From a virus: a DNA stretch of 40,446 nucleotides. This document shows, in pieces, positions 1-6,781 of the stretch (the first letter of the stretch is position 1; each line of letters starts with the position of its first letter). The stretch is taken from IMG/VR virus record IMGVR_UViG_3300043433_000087, positions 1-40,446 of that record. One strand, 5' to 3'. Both the position numbers and the translations under genes were made by a program. The notes beneath the pieces are model-generated. The model did no database searches. It saw nothing but the letters and a program-made list of their open reading frames with translations, and had not been told where the DNA came from.

Positions 1-229
1 CATCAGCCAGCTTTTTCCACATCAGACCGCGGGTGTTAAGCAGCTTTTCCCAACCGGCCCGATTGATCCAGTCGGGCAGGTGTTCAGCGGCGACGCCGGC
101 CTTTTTATAGTCGACGAAGGTGTATTCTTCGATACCGTTGGCGTCGAGCCAGGCGAATGCCTTCTTCATGGTGTCGCAGTTTTTGATGCCATAAATGCGA
201 CACCTTATACCATGCGGGTTTGCGGCCAT
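1..229 (-). CDS. Host ArsC/Spx-like reductase (YffB type), 3' end beyond the window
   Basis: Translating the minus strand from the ATG at 229 gives about 76 residues containing IYGIKNCDTMKKA and then FAWLDANGIEEYTFVDYKK. This matches the N-terminal thioredoxin-fold segment of the ArsC/Spx/YffB family, with Cys in NCDTMKK. The C-terminus lies off the left edge. Family members normally begin two or three residues before the IYGI strand; here the open frame adds about a dozen (MAANPHGIRCR). Those first codons overlap the proposed attL core (209-221), and the ATG with its AAAGGG upstream lies on the phage side. The prophage therefore seems to supply the present start. The cellular role of YffB-type proteins is not well defined. 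Confidence 0.75.
   Translation of the reverse strand, partial: MAANPHGIRCRIYGIKNCDTMKKAFAWLDANGIEEYTFVDYKKAGVAAEHLPDWINRAGWEKLLNTRGLMWKKLAD
209..221. other. attL: attL core (13-bp direct repeat)
   Basis: ACCATGCGGGTTT occurs here and again, in the same orientation, at 40160-40172. The two copies bracket the integrase at one end and the last lysis-cassette gene at the other, as expected for a core duplicated by integration. A separate 14-bp repeat lies inside both copies and is better read as integrase arm sites. The choice between the two is inferred, not proven. Confidence 0.6.
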
Positions 230-241
230 TTTTGCCCTTTT

Positions 242-1207
242 TCAATTAGACTGTCTAAAACTCACCGGTTCTGCGACCGGCGTTTCTTTACTTCTAAGGT
301 ACCGATTGTGGCTAGATTCTGACCTGTGGCCAAGCAGCTTTTTACTGTCCTGGCCATGCTTCTCTGCGTCTGTTGCAGCCTTAGCGCGAATGTCATGGAT
401 ACGCACATCGTCTACCTTGGCGGCAGACCTTGCGCGATCCCATAGCGTTCTGATTGTGGAGTAGGTGAATGGGTTTCCACGGCGCGTATGTAGAAGCGTC
501 ATACCTCGTAAACACTTGTGCAACGCCTTGGCATCTGCAATAACCTGCCGAAGCTCTGGTGACCAGCCAATAACCATCCGGTGCTTTGTTTTTGACTGAA
601 CCACATAGATTCCTTCGTCGGTTAGATCGCTGTATTTGATAGCCAGCACATCGCTGATGCGCTGCCCAGTTTGATAGCACAGATCCATCACAACCTTTAA
701 GGTAGGGGTTGCCTTATCCCTGATGGCCATAAACTCTACGTCTGTGATGTATCTGTCACGCGTGTTGATCGGGTAAGGCTTAACGTCAACGACGACATTG
801 CGCTCGATGATATTCTTCATAAAAGCCAGATCCATCGCGCCGAGCAGCACGTTGCGGTACAAATTGGCTGATGCTGGCTTTTTTCTGAAGTGATGCATCA
901 TTGCCAGTACGTCCCTGGCGGTTACCTGGTGGGGATCGAATTCAGCGAACACCTTGGATAGAACCTTAACGCCGTGGCGGTAGCTCTTTCTGGTCGCTGC
1001 ACTCACATCAAGGTCGCTAAACCACTCAGCCAATAATCCGGCGACACCATCATTAGGCATCAGCAGACGCTTGGAGTATTCTGCAAGCGCCGTTTTTTTA
1101 TCTTTGCCAAGGTTGTGCCACTTCCCGTTTTTAACGTAGAAGTAAGACCCGTGCTTAAGATAGACACAGGCGGGGAGTTCTCTGTTTTGTTTTCGTGGCC
1201 TGTTCAT
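242..1207 (-). CDS. int: Tyrosine recombinase (phage integrase)
   Basis: The 321-residue protein catalyses site-specific integration and excision between attP and attB. It starts at ATG 1207, preceded by GGAG; the longer open frame upstream overlaps the previous gene and has no better site. An N-terminal arm-binding region (about 1-50, rich in K, R, Y) is followed by a SAM-like core-binding domain and a catalytic domain. The catalytic set is visible: R183 (GQRISD), K206, H271 and R274 (HDIR), H294 (LLGH) and Y303 (NRYLR). Length is usual for a phage integrase. It is the last gene of the PL operon, adjacent to attL, and its start lies inside the DUF4224 gene, suggesting coupled translation. 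Confidence 0.95.
   Translation of the reverse strand: MNRPRKQNRELPACVYLKHGSYFYVKNGKWHNLGKDKKTALAEYSKRLLMPNDGVAGLLAEWFSDLDVSAATRKSYRHGVKVLSKVFAEFDPHQVTARDVLAMMHHFRKKPASANLYRNVLLGAMDLAFMKNIIERNVVVDVKPYPINTRDRYITDVEFMAIRDKATPTLKVVMDLCYQTGQRISDVLAIKYSDLTDEGIYVVQSKTKHRMVIGWSPELRQVIADAKALHKCLRGMTLLHTRRGNPFTYSTIRTLWDRARSAAKVDDVRIHDIRAKAATDAEKHGQDSKKLLGHRSESSHNRYLRSKETPVAEPVSFRQSN
250..263. repeat. Possible integrase arm-type site, left copy
   Basis: ACTGTCTAAAACTC is repeated exactly at 40130-40143 in the same orientation, both copies inside the proposed prophage ends. This left copy lies in the last codons of the integrase gene. Direct-repeat motifs inside both ends are typical of arm-binding sites for the N-terminal domain of tyrosine recombinases. 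The alternative is that this repeat is the core itself, but then the excised phage would lose the integrase stop codon. Confidence 0.4.
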
Positions 1208-1364
1208 GACCTGGTAGCTCCGAGCGGAATACAACAATACTCTTATCAGACCGAAGACGGTAGGGGATACCCATAGCGTCAAGTTCTTTGGCTTGAGACG
1301 ATCGCCTGATGCGTCCGGTAATAGTTGCCAATTCTGTAGGCGTTAGTATTGGGCATTCGCTCAC
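1155..1364 (-). CDS. DUF4224 small protein preceding the integrase
   Basis: A 69-residue protein starting at GTG 1364, with AGGA upstream. It carries LTPTELATITGRIRRSSQ and then AMGIPYRLRSD, the pattern of DUF4224 proteins commonly found just before prophage integrases. The basic helix followed by a short strand suggests DNA binding. An excisionase-like or integrase-accessory role is inferred from position only. Its GTG overlaps the stop of the 30-residue gene upstream (GTGA), and its last 53 bases overlap the integrase start. Confidence 0.75.
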   Translation of the reverse strand: MSECPILTPTELATITGRIRRSSQAKELDAMGIPYRLRSDKSIVVFRSELPGHEQATKTKQRTPRLCLS

Positions 1365-1453
1365 TTGCTGATCCTGCCAAGAAACGCACCAAAGGCAAAA
1401 AGCGCCACGGAAACCAGTGCGATTATCCAGATCGGGGCGTAAACGTGAGTCAT
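1361..1453 (-). CDS. 30-residue membrane microprotein
   Basis: This small gene is supported by its junctions. ATG 1453 overlaps the TGA of the HNH gene (ATGA), and its own TGA at 1361-1363 overlaps the GTG of the DUF4224 gene. The peptide starts MTHVYAPIWIIALVSVALF and ends in a basic GRISK tail. Residues 8-25 form one hydrophobic, probably membrane-spanning helix. No function is recognised. The double overlap and clean transmembrane pattern make chance unlikely. Confidence 0.6.
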   Translation of the reverse strand: MTHVYAPIWIIALVSVALFAFGAFLGRISK

Positions 1454-1944
1454 TTATTCTTCTCCCTATCAGCGGCAATGACGGCTTCTTTCGCTGAGAT
1501 ATACGCGCTGTGCGCTTCTTCTGGCGTATCGAAATAACCTAAATGTCGTTTCTGTTTGTTCACTGAAATCTGTGCTTTCCACTTACCGGTCGGCTTGTAA
1601 AAACTAACACCAGCAAAACCAGATGTGCTGTCTTTTCGGATTCCGCAATTCTGCGTGTTGAGATGTCGGTCTGCGAGACGAAGGTTCTTGATCCGGTTAT
1701 CACTTGGATTACGGTTGATATGGTCAATCTCGCAGTCAGGCATAACGCCATGCACATACAACCACGCAAGACGATGCCCTTTGTAGTGCTTACCGTTTAG
1801 CATCACACGATGATAGCCTTCACCATCAAAACCACCGGCAATAGCGCCCACCTTTAGTTTTGTATTGTGCGAAGTGTTCCATGTAAATAGACCGGTATCT
1901 GGGTCGTATTTAAGGAAGTGTTTTAGTTCGGCTTGTGTAATCAT
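1450..1944 (-). CDS. HNH endonuclease with AP2-like DNA-binding domain
   Basis: A 164-residue protein with an N-terminal NUMOD-like segment (DPDTGLFTWN), an HNH_3-type nuclease core (EIDHINRNPSDNRIKNLRLA) around residues 75-100, and a C-terminal AP2-like domain (GVSFYKPTGKWKAQISV...LGYFDTPEEAHSAY). This is the layout of free-standing phage homing endonucleases, which nick or cut DNA at a recognised site and spread their own gene. It starts at ATG 1944, overlapping by 4 bases the gene before it. It is a paralogue of the gene at 2197-2697. Confidence 0.9.
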   Translation of the reverse strand: MITQAELKHFLKYDPDTGLFTWNTSHNTKLKVGAIAGGFDGEGYHRVMLNGKHYKGHRLAWLYVHGVMPDCEIDHINRNPSDNRIKNLRLADRHLNTQNCGIRKDSTSGFAGVSFYKPTGKWKAQISVNKQKRHLGYFDTPEEAHSAYISAKEAVIAADREKNK

Positions 1945-2219
1945 TTTTGGTCTTTTGTACGGACAGGGGCGGCGTAGTTAGCTGCCCGAATAAGGCGTTC
2001 ACACTCGCTTCGTCGCAAAGGCGGATGGATGTTTTGCATCTCGACCATTGCTGCGTCCACGGCATCCGTCAGGTCTTTTGTACGGACAGGGGCGGCGTAG
2101 AGTGGTGTAGATTTCCATTTAGAAATATCTTGCACTGGTTCCCATTCAAGCCGTTCGCTACCGCGCTCATTAATCCACATCCACGCCACCGGCTCGTTAA
2201 TATCGTGCGAATTTGCCAT
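1941..2219 (-). CDS. Small phage protein with internally repeated YAAPVRTKD
   Basis: A 92-residue protein of unknown function. The first half (EPVAWMWINERGSE...WKSTPLYAAP) resembles a common class of small prophage proteins ending in PLYAAP. Here PVRTKD and a second segment follow, and YAAPVRTKD then recurs at the C-terminus. At DNA level this is a perfect 29-bp direct repeat (1949-1977 and 2072-2100). The gene lies between two HNH genes, overlapping both ends, so it may have been rearranged by homing or slippage. Confidence 0.6.
   Translation of the reverse strand: MANSHDINEPVAWMWINERGSERLEWEPVQDISKWKSTPLYAAPVRTKDLTDAVDAAMVEMQNIHPPLRRSECERLIRAANYAAPVRTKDQK
1949..2100. repeat. 29-bp perfect direct repeat pair
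   Basis: Positions 1949-1977 and 2072-2100 are identical over 29 bases and 123 bp apart. Both copies code for AAPVRTKD in the same frame of the 92-residue gene. The second copy runs to within five bases of the HNH start codon at 1944. The spacing is a multiple of three, so recombination between copies would delete 41 codons in frame. Confidence 0.85.
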
Positions 2220-2697
2220 GATGTTCCTCCGATGCTTTGATATAGACTTGATGCGCTTCCTCTGCTGTGTCGAAATACCCTAGAGGAATACGCTTCTTGT
2301 TGACACAGATACGGGCAGCAAACTTGCCAGTTGCTTTGTGCAAGCTAACGCCTTTGTATCCACAGGTATTATTGGACTGCTTTGTTCGGTTTCGGTTGTT
2401 ATCAGCAACAGTTGCTTCTCGAAGATTAGAAAAGTAATTGTCGCTACGCACAAGGTTTTCGTGGTCAACCATCTCAGGCAAATAACCTTTAACCATAAGC
2501 CATGCCAATCGACTCTCTGCAATCACGCTCCGTTTGAACTTGATATACCGGTAGCCGTCTGAAAACTGTGTTCCAGCACGAGTGCCGATAACCCTAGCGT
2601 GATACTTTGATGGCGCAGTAACCCATGTAAAAATCCCGTTATCTGGGTTGTATGATAGGTGCGTTGCCAGCAGTTTGTATTTTTCTTCAAGCGTCAT
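2197..2697 (-). CDS. HNH endonuclease with AP2-like domain (second copy)
   Basis: A 166-residue paralogue of the gene at 1450-1944, starting at ATG 2697 with GTGGAG seven bases upstream. A longer start at 2739 would lie deep in the preceding gene. NUMOD-like start (NPDNGIFTWV), HNH-type centre (EMVDHENLVRSDNYFSNLREAT; DHE rather than DHI) and AP2-like end (GYKGVSLHKATGKFAARI...LGYFDTAEEAHQVY). Probably a homing nuclease. Its 5' end overlaps the previous gene by 11 bases and its 3' end overlaps the 92-residue gene by 23. Confidence 0.88.
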   Translation of the reverse strand: MTLEEKYKLLATHLSYNPDNGIFTWVTAPSKYHARVIGTRAGTQFSDGYRYIKFKRSVIAESRLAWLMVKGYLPEMVDHENLVRSDNYFSNLREATVADNNRNRTKQSNNTCGYKGVSLHKATGKFAARICVNKKRIPLGYFDTAEEAHQVYIKASEEHHGKFARY

Positions 2698-3166
2698 CTT
2701 TTTCTCCACGCTCTGCTTGCTCGGCATTAAGCGTTTCACGAATGTAGCTTGCCTTCTTCCAGTCGTTGTTCTCTGCTTGCTCGGCTCTCGCTACGGAAAT
2801 TTTATTTTTCATTTCTTTTGAAAAAAATTCAACCATTTCGTTGGCTTCACCAGAATGGTCTAACGCTTTTCGCAGGGCGGCTCGCGCATATTCAAGCGCC
2901 AGCGTTTCTTCCGGCGTTGATTCATAACAGGCCATAGCCGCATACAAACCGCGAAGCGACTCCAACAGATCTGGCGCGGCGGCGATTAGCAAGGCGTTCG
3001 CTTGCTGTCTTTTATCGCGTAAGCGATCTGTGCCATCAAATTGACAGCCGTCTCTTACTCCGCTAACAACACATATAGATACACGATCTTCAGGATAAAG
3101 CTTAACTATAGATCTAGGCGAAAACGTTGAAATGGACCACGGCCCGGGTGTGTGTTTTGTAGTCAT
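2687..3166 (-). CDS. Conserved phage protein (HTPGPW ... ANALLIAAAPDLLE type)
   Basis: 159 residues of unknown function. It has two segments seen together in many prophage early-region proteins: HTPGPW at residues 5-10, and ANALLIAAAPDLLESLR around residue 56, followed by an acidic helix and LEYARAALRKAL. The last third is a charged helical extension (ARAEQAENNDWKKA) not usual for the family. It may have been acquired when the following HNH gene inserted. ATG overlaps the previous stop by 4 bases. Confidence 0.65.
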   Translation of the reverse strand: MTTKHTPGPWSISTFSPRSIVKLYPEDRVSICVVSGVRDGCQFDGTDRLRDKRQQANALLIAAAPDLLESLRGLYAAMACYESTPEETLALEYARAALRKALDHSGEANEMVEFFSKEMKNKISVARAEQAENNDWKKASYIRETLNAEQAERGEKDDA

Positions 3167-3672
3167 TCTGCACCCCCAAAGCTTCCTACATAGCGGTACG
3201 AACTAGACTGCCCGCCTTTGCCCGTGTGGCTTTCATAAAACACCTTTGCTTCGGCTATTTGTTCGTCTGTCAGGCGGTCGTGCTGGCCAATGCCGAGTAG
3301 TTTGCGAATTGGCTGCCCGATATCTGATGATCCACCCTGGTGGTGATACAGAGTCCACAGCAATGCCGCTTCTGCCTTTTGGCGTTCTGGATGATGCTCT
3401 ATTGTGTCTGCATCTGGATCTAGTAACTTGTTGGCCGGATCGCAAACAACAGCCATTCCAAAAATTACCCGGAACAAAGACCCTTGCTGCAAAAGCCTGC
3501 GAAGCCCATGGAAAAGCCTGTCATACTGCTCTTCGTTAGCGGTTTCTATCCACTCTATTTCTTCGCCTTCCGTCAAATCCTCTGGCATACGGCCGTTTTC
3601 AACCGACTCAAGCCAGTTGGCAAGCTTCATCGCCATTTCAATATCTGTTTCTGATGCTTTAGCCATTTTCAT
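3163..3672 (-). CDS. Hypothetical phage protein
   Basis: 169 residues, acidic N-terminal helices (MAMKLANWLESVENGRMPEDL), then a hydrophobic helix with LFRVIFGMAVVCDP and a polar C-terminus. No domain recognised. The ATG at 3672 forms ATGA with the previous stop; a second Met two codons in (3666) is a possible alternative. Part of the overlapped PL operon, so expressed early in infection. Confidence 0.6.
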   Translation of the reverse strand: MKMAKASETDIEMAMKLANWLESVENGRMPEDLTEGEEIEWIETANEEQYDRLFHGLRRLLQQGSLFRVIFGMAVVCDPANKLLDPDADTIEHHPERQKAEAALLWTLYHHQGGSSDIGQPIRKLLGIGQHDRLTDEQIAEAKVFYESHTGKGGQSSSYRYVGSFGGAE

Positions 3673-3863
3673 GCTGCTACTCCCTTAAATAACTCTTCCT
3701 GGCGTTTCATTAACTCTGACGGCACCATAAAAACCGAGCCGCAATATGGGCAGCTGGACGTATCCAGCCCATATCGCCTCACCCAGATTCGCTTTTCTTC
3801 CCGATGGATTGATCTACAGTTGTTGCATTGCTTCCAATCGTTTGTTGGATCGCCGAGTTTCAT
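3669..3863 (-). CDS. Small zinc-ribbon protein
   Basis: 64 residues with two Cys pairs, CNNC at residues 14-17 and CPYC at 38-41, the spacing of a zinc ribbon or rubredoxin-like knuckle. The region between is basic and aromatic (HREEKRIWVRRYG). Nucleic-acid or protein binding is likely; the specific role is unknown. One base separates its start from the preceding stop, and its stop overlaps the next start. Confidence 0.6.
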   Translation of the reverse strand: MKLGDPTNDWKQCNNCRSIHREEKRIWVRRYGLDTSSCPYCGSVFMVPSELMKRQEELFKGVAA

Positions 3864-3864
3864 A

Positions 3865-4332
3865 TCAAGCTGCCTCCTGGATTAGATTGCGTTTCTCAAA
3901 TTCAATGGCGATTTGCTCAGTTACCGAGTGGCGCTTGAGCACATGCGCTGGTGTTTTCATAAACACCTTGCGTGTTAACTCAACACAGTCTCTGGCGCGC
4001 TCGATGTCTTCAACCTCTAGCATCACGCCGTTTTCCAGTTTCTTTGCCAGCTTGCGGAGTGGGGTGGCATCGTAGGTCATGCCCTGGGCGCTGCAGATTC
4101 GCTCCCAGCAGCAAGCCCACCCAATCATTGCGGCGTGGATTGCCGCCCATTCGCCGTCAAACAGCATGATTGGGATGCCTTTATCGTGCTCGACTTCGCC
4201 ACTGGCAAGGTCGTCGAGTGTCTTGAAAATCGGCGTGAATAGCGCGTGCATCTCCAGTAGCGATGGCACTCGATCACCGGCATAACGACGATCAGGCCGG
4301 TAAGCCTTGCGTGGTTTTTTACTTTTAGGCAC
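3865..4332 (-). CDS. Conserved hypothetical phage protein
   Basis: 155 residues. A basic N-terminus (MPKSKKPRKAYRPDRR) precedes a helical body with GEWAAIHAAMIGWACCWERI and ELTRKVFMKTP. A lysine- and arginine-rich start before helices is common in small phage early proteins, but the function is unknown. It begins 8 bases inside the previous gene's end (stop at 4325), consistent with coupled translation. Confidence 0.6.
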   Translation of the reverse strand: MPKSKKPRKAYRPDRRYAGDRVPSLLEMHALFTPIFKTLDDLASGEVEHDKGIPIMLFDGEWAAIHAAMIGWACCWERICSAQGMTYDATPLRKLAKKLENGVMLEVEDIERARDCVELTRKVFMKTPAHVLKRHSVTEQIAIEFEKRNLIQEAA

Positions 4333-4663
4333 GTTTATTCATCCACTTGAACATGGCAGTCGGCAGGCCAATTGGGTGCAGCTTGGCTTTGCGCTTTGCA
4401 AGGACATGCTGGCTGGCAAGCCGGTTTAATAACTTCATGGAGTAGTCCTTGTGCAGCCCAGTCATGTCGGCTATGTCGTATGCAGTAAACCAGGTGCCTG
4501 GCTCTGCTTTAAGAATCAGCAAAACATCTTCAAGCGCCGATTCGCTTGGCTTTTTACCCGGCCTCTGGATGCGCTTCCACCGAGTGTCATCGAAGCTGAC
4601 AACGCGACCTGGCACGCTTGGCGGTACGTATGTGCCGTAAAGAACGGTATGCAATAGGCACAT
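4325..4663 (-). CDS. Winged-helix-like phage protein
   Basis: 112 residues. Residues 40-100 (ALEDVLLILKAEPGTWFTAYDIADMTGLHKDYSMKLLNRLASQHVLAKRK) fit a winged helix: a first helix, AYDIADMTGLHK as the turn region, a recognition helix and a basic wing. It may be a DNA-binding regulator or accessory replication protein. The fold call is from pattern only. One base separates it from the gene before. Confidence 0.55.
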   Translation of the reverse strand: MCLLHTVLYGTYVPPSVPGRVVSFDDTRWKRIQRPGKKPSESALEDVLLILKAEPGTWFTAYDIADMTGLHKDYSMKLLNRLASQHVLAKRKAKLHPIGLPTAMFKWMNKRA

Positions 4664-4664
4664 A

Positions 4665-4922
4665 TCAAGCCGCCAACTTGAGGCCGCTTTTGGCTTCGAT
4701 CATGCGGTCAACCTCACAGTCGATCTGATCTGGTTCGGCCATATGACCACCGGCACTGGTGAGAATCACCACTACGGCATCGAACTGGCTTTCGCGTAGC
4801 GTCTGGTAACGCAAGGCATCGCGCATGATCGGGTGCTGAGTGCGCAGCATGTCGGCAATAGTCTGCTCGTGCTGTTTTACCAGGAGACGCAGTTCGCAAA
4901 GTTCGTGTTCCGGGTGATTCAT
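4665..4922 (-). CDS. Hypothetical helical protein
   Basis: 85 residues with an N-terminal heptad-like helix (ELCELRLLVKQHEQTIADML), then RDALRYQTLRESQFDAVVVILTSAG and an acidic segment EPDQIDCEVDRMIEA. No known domain recognised. Its start overlaps the stop of the preceding gene (ATGA). Confidence 0.55.
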   Translation of the reverse strand: MNHPEHELCELRLLVKQHEQTIADMLRTQHPIMRDALRYQTLRESQFDAVVVILTSAGGHMAEPDQIDCEVDRMIEAKSGLKLAA

Positions 4923-5173
4923 ACCTGGCTCCGTAGTTCCAGGAACACATCGGCCGCATCCATTGCCTCAATAATCAGCGCCGGAGTGCATAGGCGATGC
5001 GCCTGGATCATCGCGCCGAGGATCTGCAGAGTCGCCACATCGCGCACGCTCATGCCGTTCATCGGCTGCTCGACAATATGGTACGAACGGGTTTCATCGG
5101 GCTGCAGCTGTACCTGATACTGCGTACCAGGGAACGCCGGGCCGCCGTTGGGCGGCTGGTTATCGTGCAGCAT
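4919..5173 (-). CDS. Small phage protein (NGGPAFP / GMSVRD type)
   Basis: 84 residues, starting at ATG 5173. The motif NGGPAFPGTQ near the start and GMSVRDVATLQIL in the middle are found in a widespread group of short prophage proteins of unknown function. The alternative longer frame to 5260 would run antiparallel through the 47-residue gene's coding region and is rejected. It overlaps the end of that gene by 14 bases. Confidence 0.65.
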   Translation of the reverse strand: MLHDNQPPNGGPAFPGTQYQVQLQPDETRSYHIVEQPMNGMSVRDVATLQILGAMIQAHRLCTPALIIEAMDAADVFLELRSQV

Positions 5174-5303
5174 AGGTCTGCACCTGGCTGGCCTTGGCAA
5201 TCTGTTCCTGATGCACGGCTTCGCGGTAGTCCATTTCGGACACAATGCAGAACAGCCCAAAAACGATCAGTCCAGCAATCCACGGTTTTATTTTCATGGT
5301 CAT
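5160..5303 (-). CDS. 47-residue single-pass membrane microprotein
   Basis: ATG 5303 follows AGGAG with seven bases between, a strong ribosome-binding site; a second in-frame ATG lies at 5297. The peptide begins MTMKIKPWIAGLIVFGLFC, one hydrophobic helix, then a charged tail (REAVHQEQIAKASQ) that ends at TAA 5160-5162. Basic residues before the helix favour N-in, C-out topology. Function unknown. Confidence 0.6.
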   Translation of the reverse strand: MTMKIKPWIAGLIVFGLFCIVSEMDYREAVHQEQIAKASQVQTYAAR

Positions 5304-5342
5304 GGCTATCTCCTGGCCCCGCCGGAGCGGGGCCGGTCAGGG

Positions 5343-6191
5343 TTACTCAGGGGTTCCAAACAGCACCGGCACACCGGCTTCGGCCTTGATCTTGCTGATC
5401 ATGTCGGCGCAGGCGTCTTCCAGTACCTTATCGGCGCGCTGCAGCTCGAACCAGAAACGTATCTCGCCTGAGTTACGATCGATGCGATAGCGCAGAAAGG
5501 CCTTGATTTCGTACGCCTGTCCGTGGTGGAACGGCCGGATACCGATGGCAAACTCCCGGAACATATCCAGTTTGCCCTTGGTGTTGTTGTCACCGTCTTC
5601 GACAAACTCGATCTGCACCATGCCGTTCTGCAGGTTGACAGCAGATCCGTACTTCACTTTGCGGGTTTCAGTCAGTGCGCTGACAAAGGTCAGCACCTCA
5701 GAGCCTGTGGGCATCTTGTTGGTTGCGTTGCCAACGATGTCGCCAATGTTCTTTTCAAGGAAGTTGGCCAACTCGACCTGGCTCATGGCGTTACCGCTGT
5801 GTTTCACCCAGCGATTCCATTCCTCCGACCAGCGCGGGTTAAACACGGCGCGGTGGTCGCGCCAGCCCGTAGCGGTTTCATCCTTGTCGGAGTGGTCGTT
5901 GAAAATCGCCACGGCCTTAACCTTGCTCTGGCCATAGTCAACATCCAGATAGATGTTCGAATAGGTCAGCGAGCCCTGGCGTTTCACGAAATCAATAAAG
6001 CTCTCAAGTTCGTGCAAGATGACGGTGCCGGACTTCCGCATCGGCTTCGGAAGGTAATTTTCCAGGCTGGCCATGCTGTATTGGCCACCGCCTGTTGGTG
6101 TAAATGCCAGCGGCGGCATGCCGTCTTCATGCTTAATCTGTGGCACGGCCGTCAGTTCGGCAATTGTTTGGGCTTCTGTCTTATCAGTCAT
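5343..6191 (-). CDS. yfdQ: DUF2303 protein (YfdQ family)
   Basis: 282 residues with the features of DUF2303/YfdQ: a central IYLDVDYGQSKVKAVAIFNDH, HRAVFNPRWSEEWNRWVKHSG, FLEKNIGDIV, and a C-terminal IGIRPFHHGQAYEIKAFLRYRI...FWFELQRADKVLEDA. The family is known from lambdoid prophages such as E. coli CPS-53 and lies in early operons, often with recombination genes; its biochemical role is unknown. AAGGGG precedes ATG 6191. It follows the 115-residue gene by ten bases, as a pair. Confidence 0.85.
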   Translation of the reverse strand: MTDKTEAQTIAELTAVPQIKHEDGMPPLAFTPTGGGQYSMASLENYLPKPMRKSGTVILHELESFIDFVKRQGSLTYSNIYLDVDYGQSKVKAVAIFNDHSDKDETATGWRDHRAVFNPRWSEEWNRWVKHSGNAMSQVELANFLEKNIGDIVGNATNKMPTGSEVLTFVSALTETRKVKYGSAVNLQNGMVQIEFVEDGDNNTKGKLDMFREFAIGIRPFHHGQAYEIKAFLRYRIDRNSGEIRFWFELQRADKVLEDACADMISKIKAEAGVPVLFGTPE

Positions 6192-6201
6192 GATCTACCC
6201 C

Positions 6202-6549
6202 TTAGCCGTTAACTGTTTTGAGGGTGGTAGCCGACTCTGCCGGTGCCGGAACTGATTTCAGTTCCAGGTCTTTTTGGCGCGGGTCGTTCGGTACCAGGCT
6301 GTTTTCGTTCGTGACGAACAGAATCGTCTCGCCCACTGGTAGCTCTGGCAGCTTGGCTTGCACCTTGTCTGTTACAACCACCGCGCCCTGGCCTTTGCTG
6401 GCTGGCTTAACGGTCAGGGTAATAATCAGCTTGGCGGTCTTGCCGGTCTCATCAACCGAGGCCACTACCTTTTGCAGCTCGTCGCCACAATCTTCCAGAA
6501 ACTCGCCGCGACGGATATCGCGGATCTGGTCAAAAAAACTACGTGACAT
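6202..6549 (-). CDS. Conserved phage protein upstream of yfdQ
   Basis: 115 residues: MSRSFFDQIRDIRRGEFLEDCGDELQ..., then strands with LIITLTVKPASKGQGAVVVTDKVQAKLP and GETILFVTNENSL. The layout suggests a small beta-rich domain after an N-terminal helix. It regularly accompanies DUF2303 genes in prophages. Role unknown. AGGAG lies seven bases before ATG 6549. Confidence 0.65.
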   Translation of the reverse strand: MSRSFFDQIRDIRRGEFLEDCGDELQKVVASVDETGKTAKLIITLTVKPASKGQGAVVVTDKVQAKLPELPVGETILFVTNENSLVPNDPRQKDLELKSVPAPAESATTLKTVNG

Positions 6550-6558
6550 TGCAATCTC

Positions 6559-6759
6559 CTAAATGAGTCGAGGCTGCAGATGCTGTTGCCGATACCGTTC
6601 TGCTGCTTTTCTGGCTGCCAGGGCTTGGCGTACCAGGCCCCAATAGACCAGCACCTTGCTTTTGGCCTGAACGAAGCTCATGCCCTGGTGCCACAGCCCG
6701 GCATCGTTGTATGCCTGGCGCAGCTCTTGCTCGGTTACTGCGGTGTCATCGATCTGCAT
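6559..6759 (-). CDS. Small early phage protein, first gene after PL
   Basis: 66 residues starting at ATG 6759 behind GGAGG. The body, TEQELRQAYNDAGLWHQGMSFVQAKS, then a basic helix AARKAAERYRQQ, resembles short phage early proteins. The frame stays open to another ATG at 6903, which also has AGGAG upstream and would add 48 residues. That extension is low-complexity and coincides with a large inverted repeat, so the shorter form is preferred. Confidence 0.55.
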   Translation of the reverse strand: MQIDDTAVTEQELRQAYNDAGLWHQGMSFVQAKSKVLVYWGLVRQALAARKAAERYRQQHLQPRLI

Positions 6760-6781
6760 CGTTGCCTCCGGTTGCAATTGC

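Noticed and set aside
1-260. tRNA gene as integration target
   Set aside because: No cloverleaf or CCA end is seen at either prophage end.
250-263. 14-bp repeat as the att core
   Set aside because: The integrase stop codon would lie outside the phage, and the 13-bp repeat outside would then be unexplained. It is kept as an alternative only.
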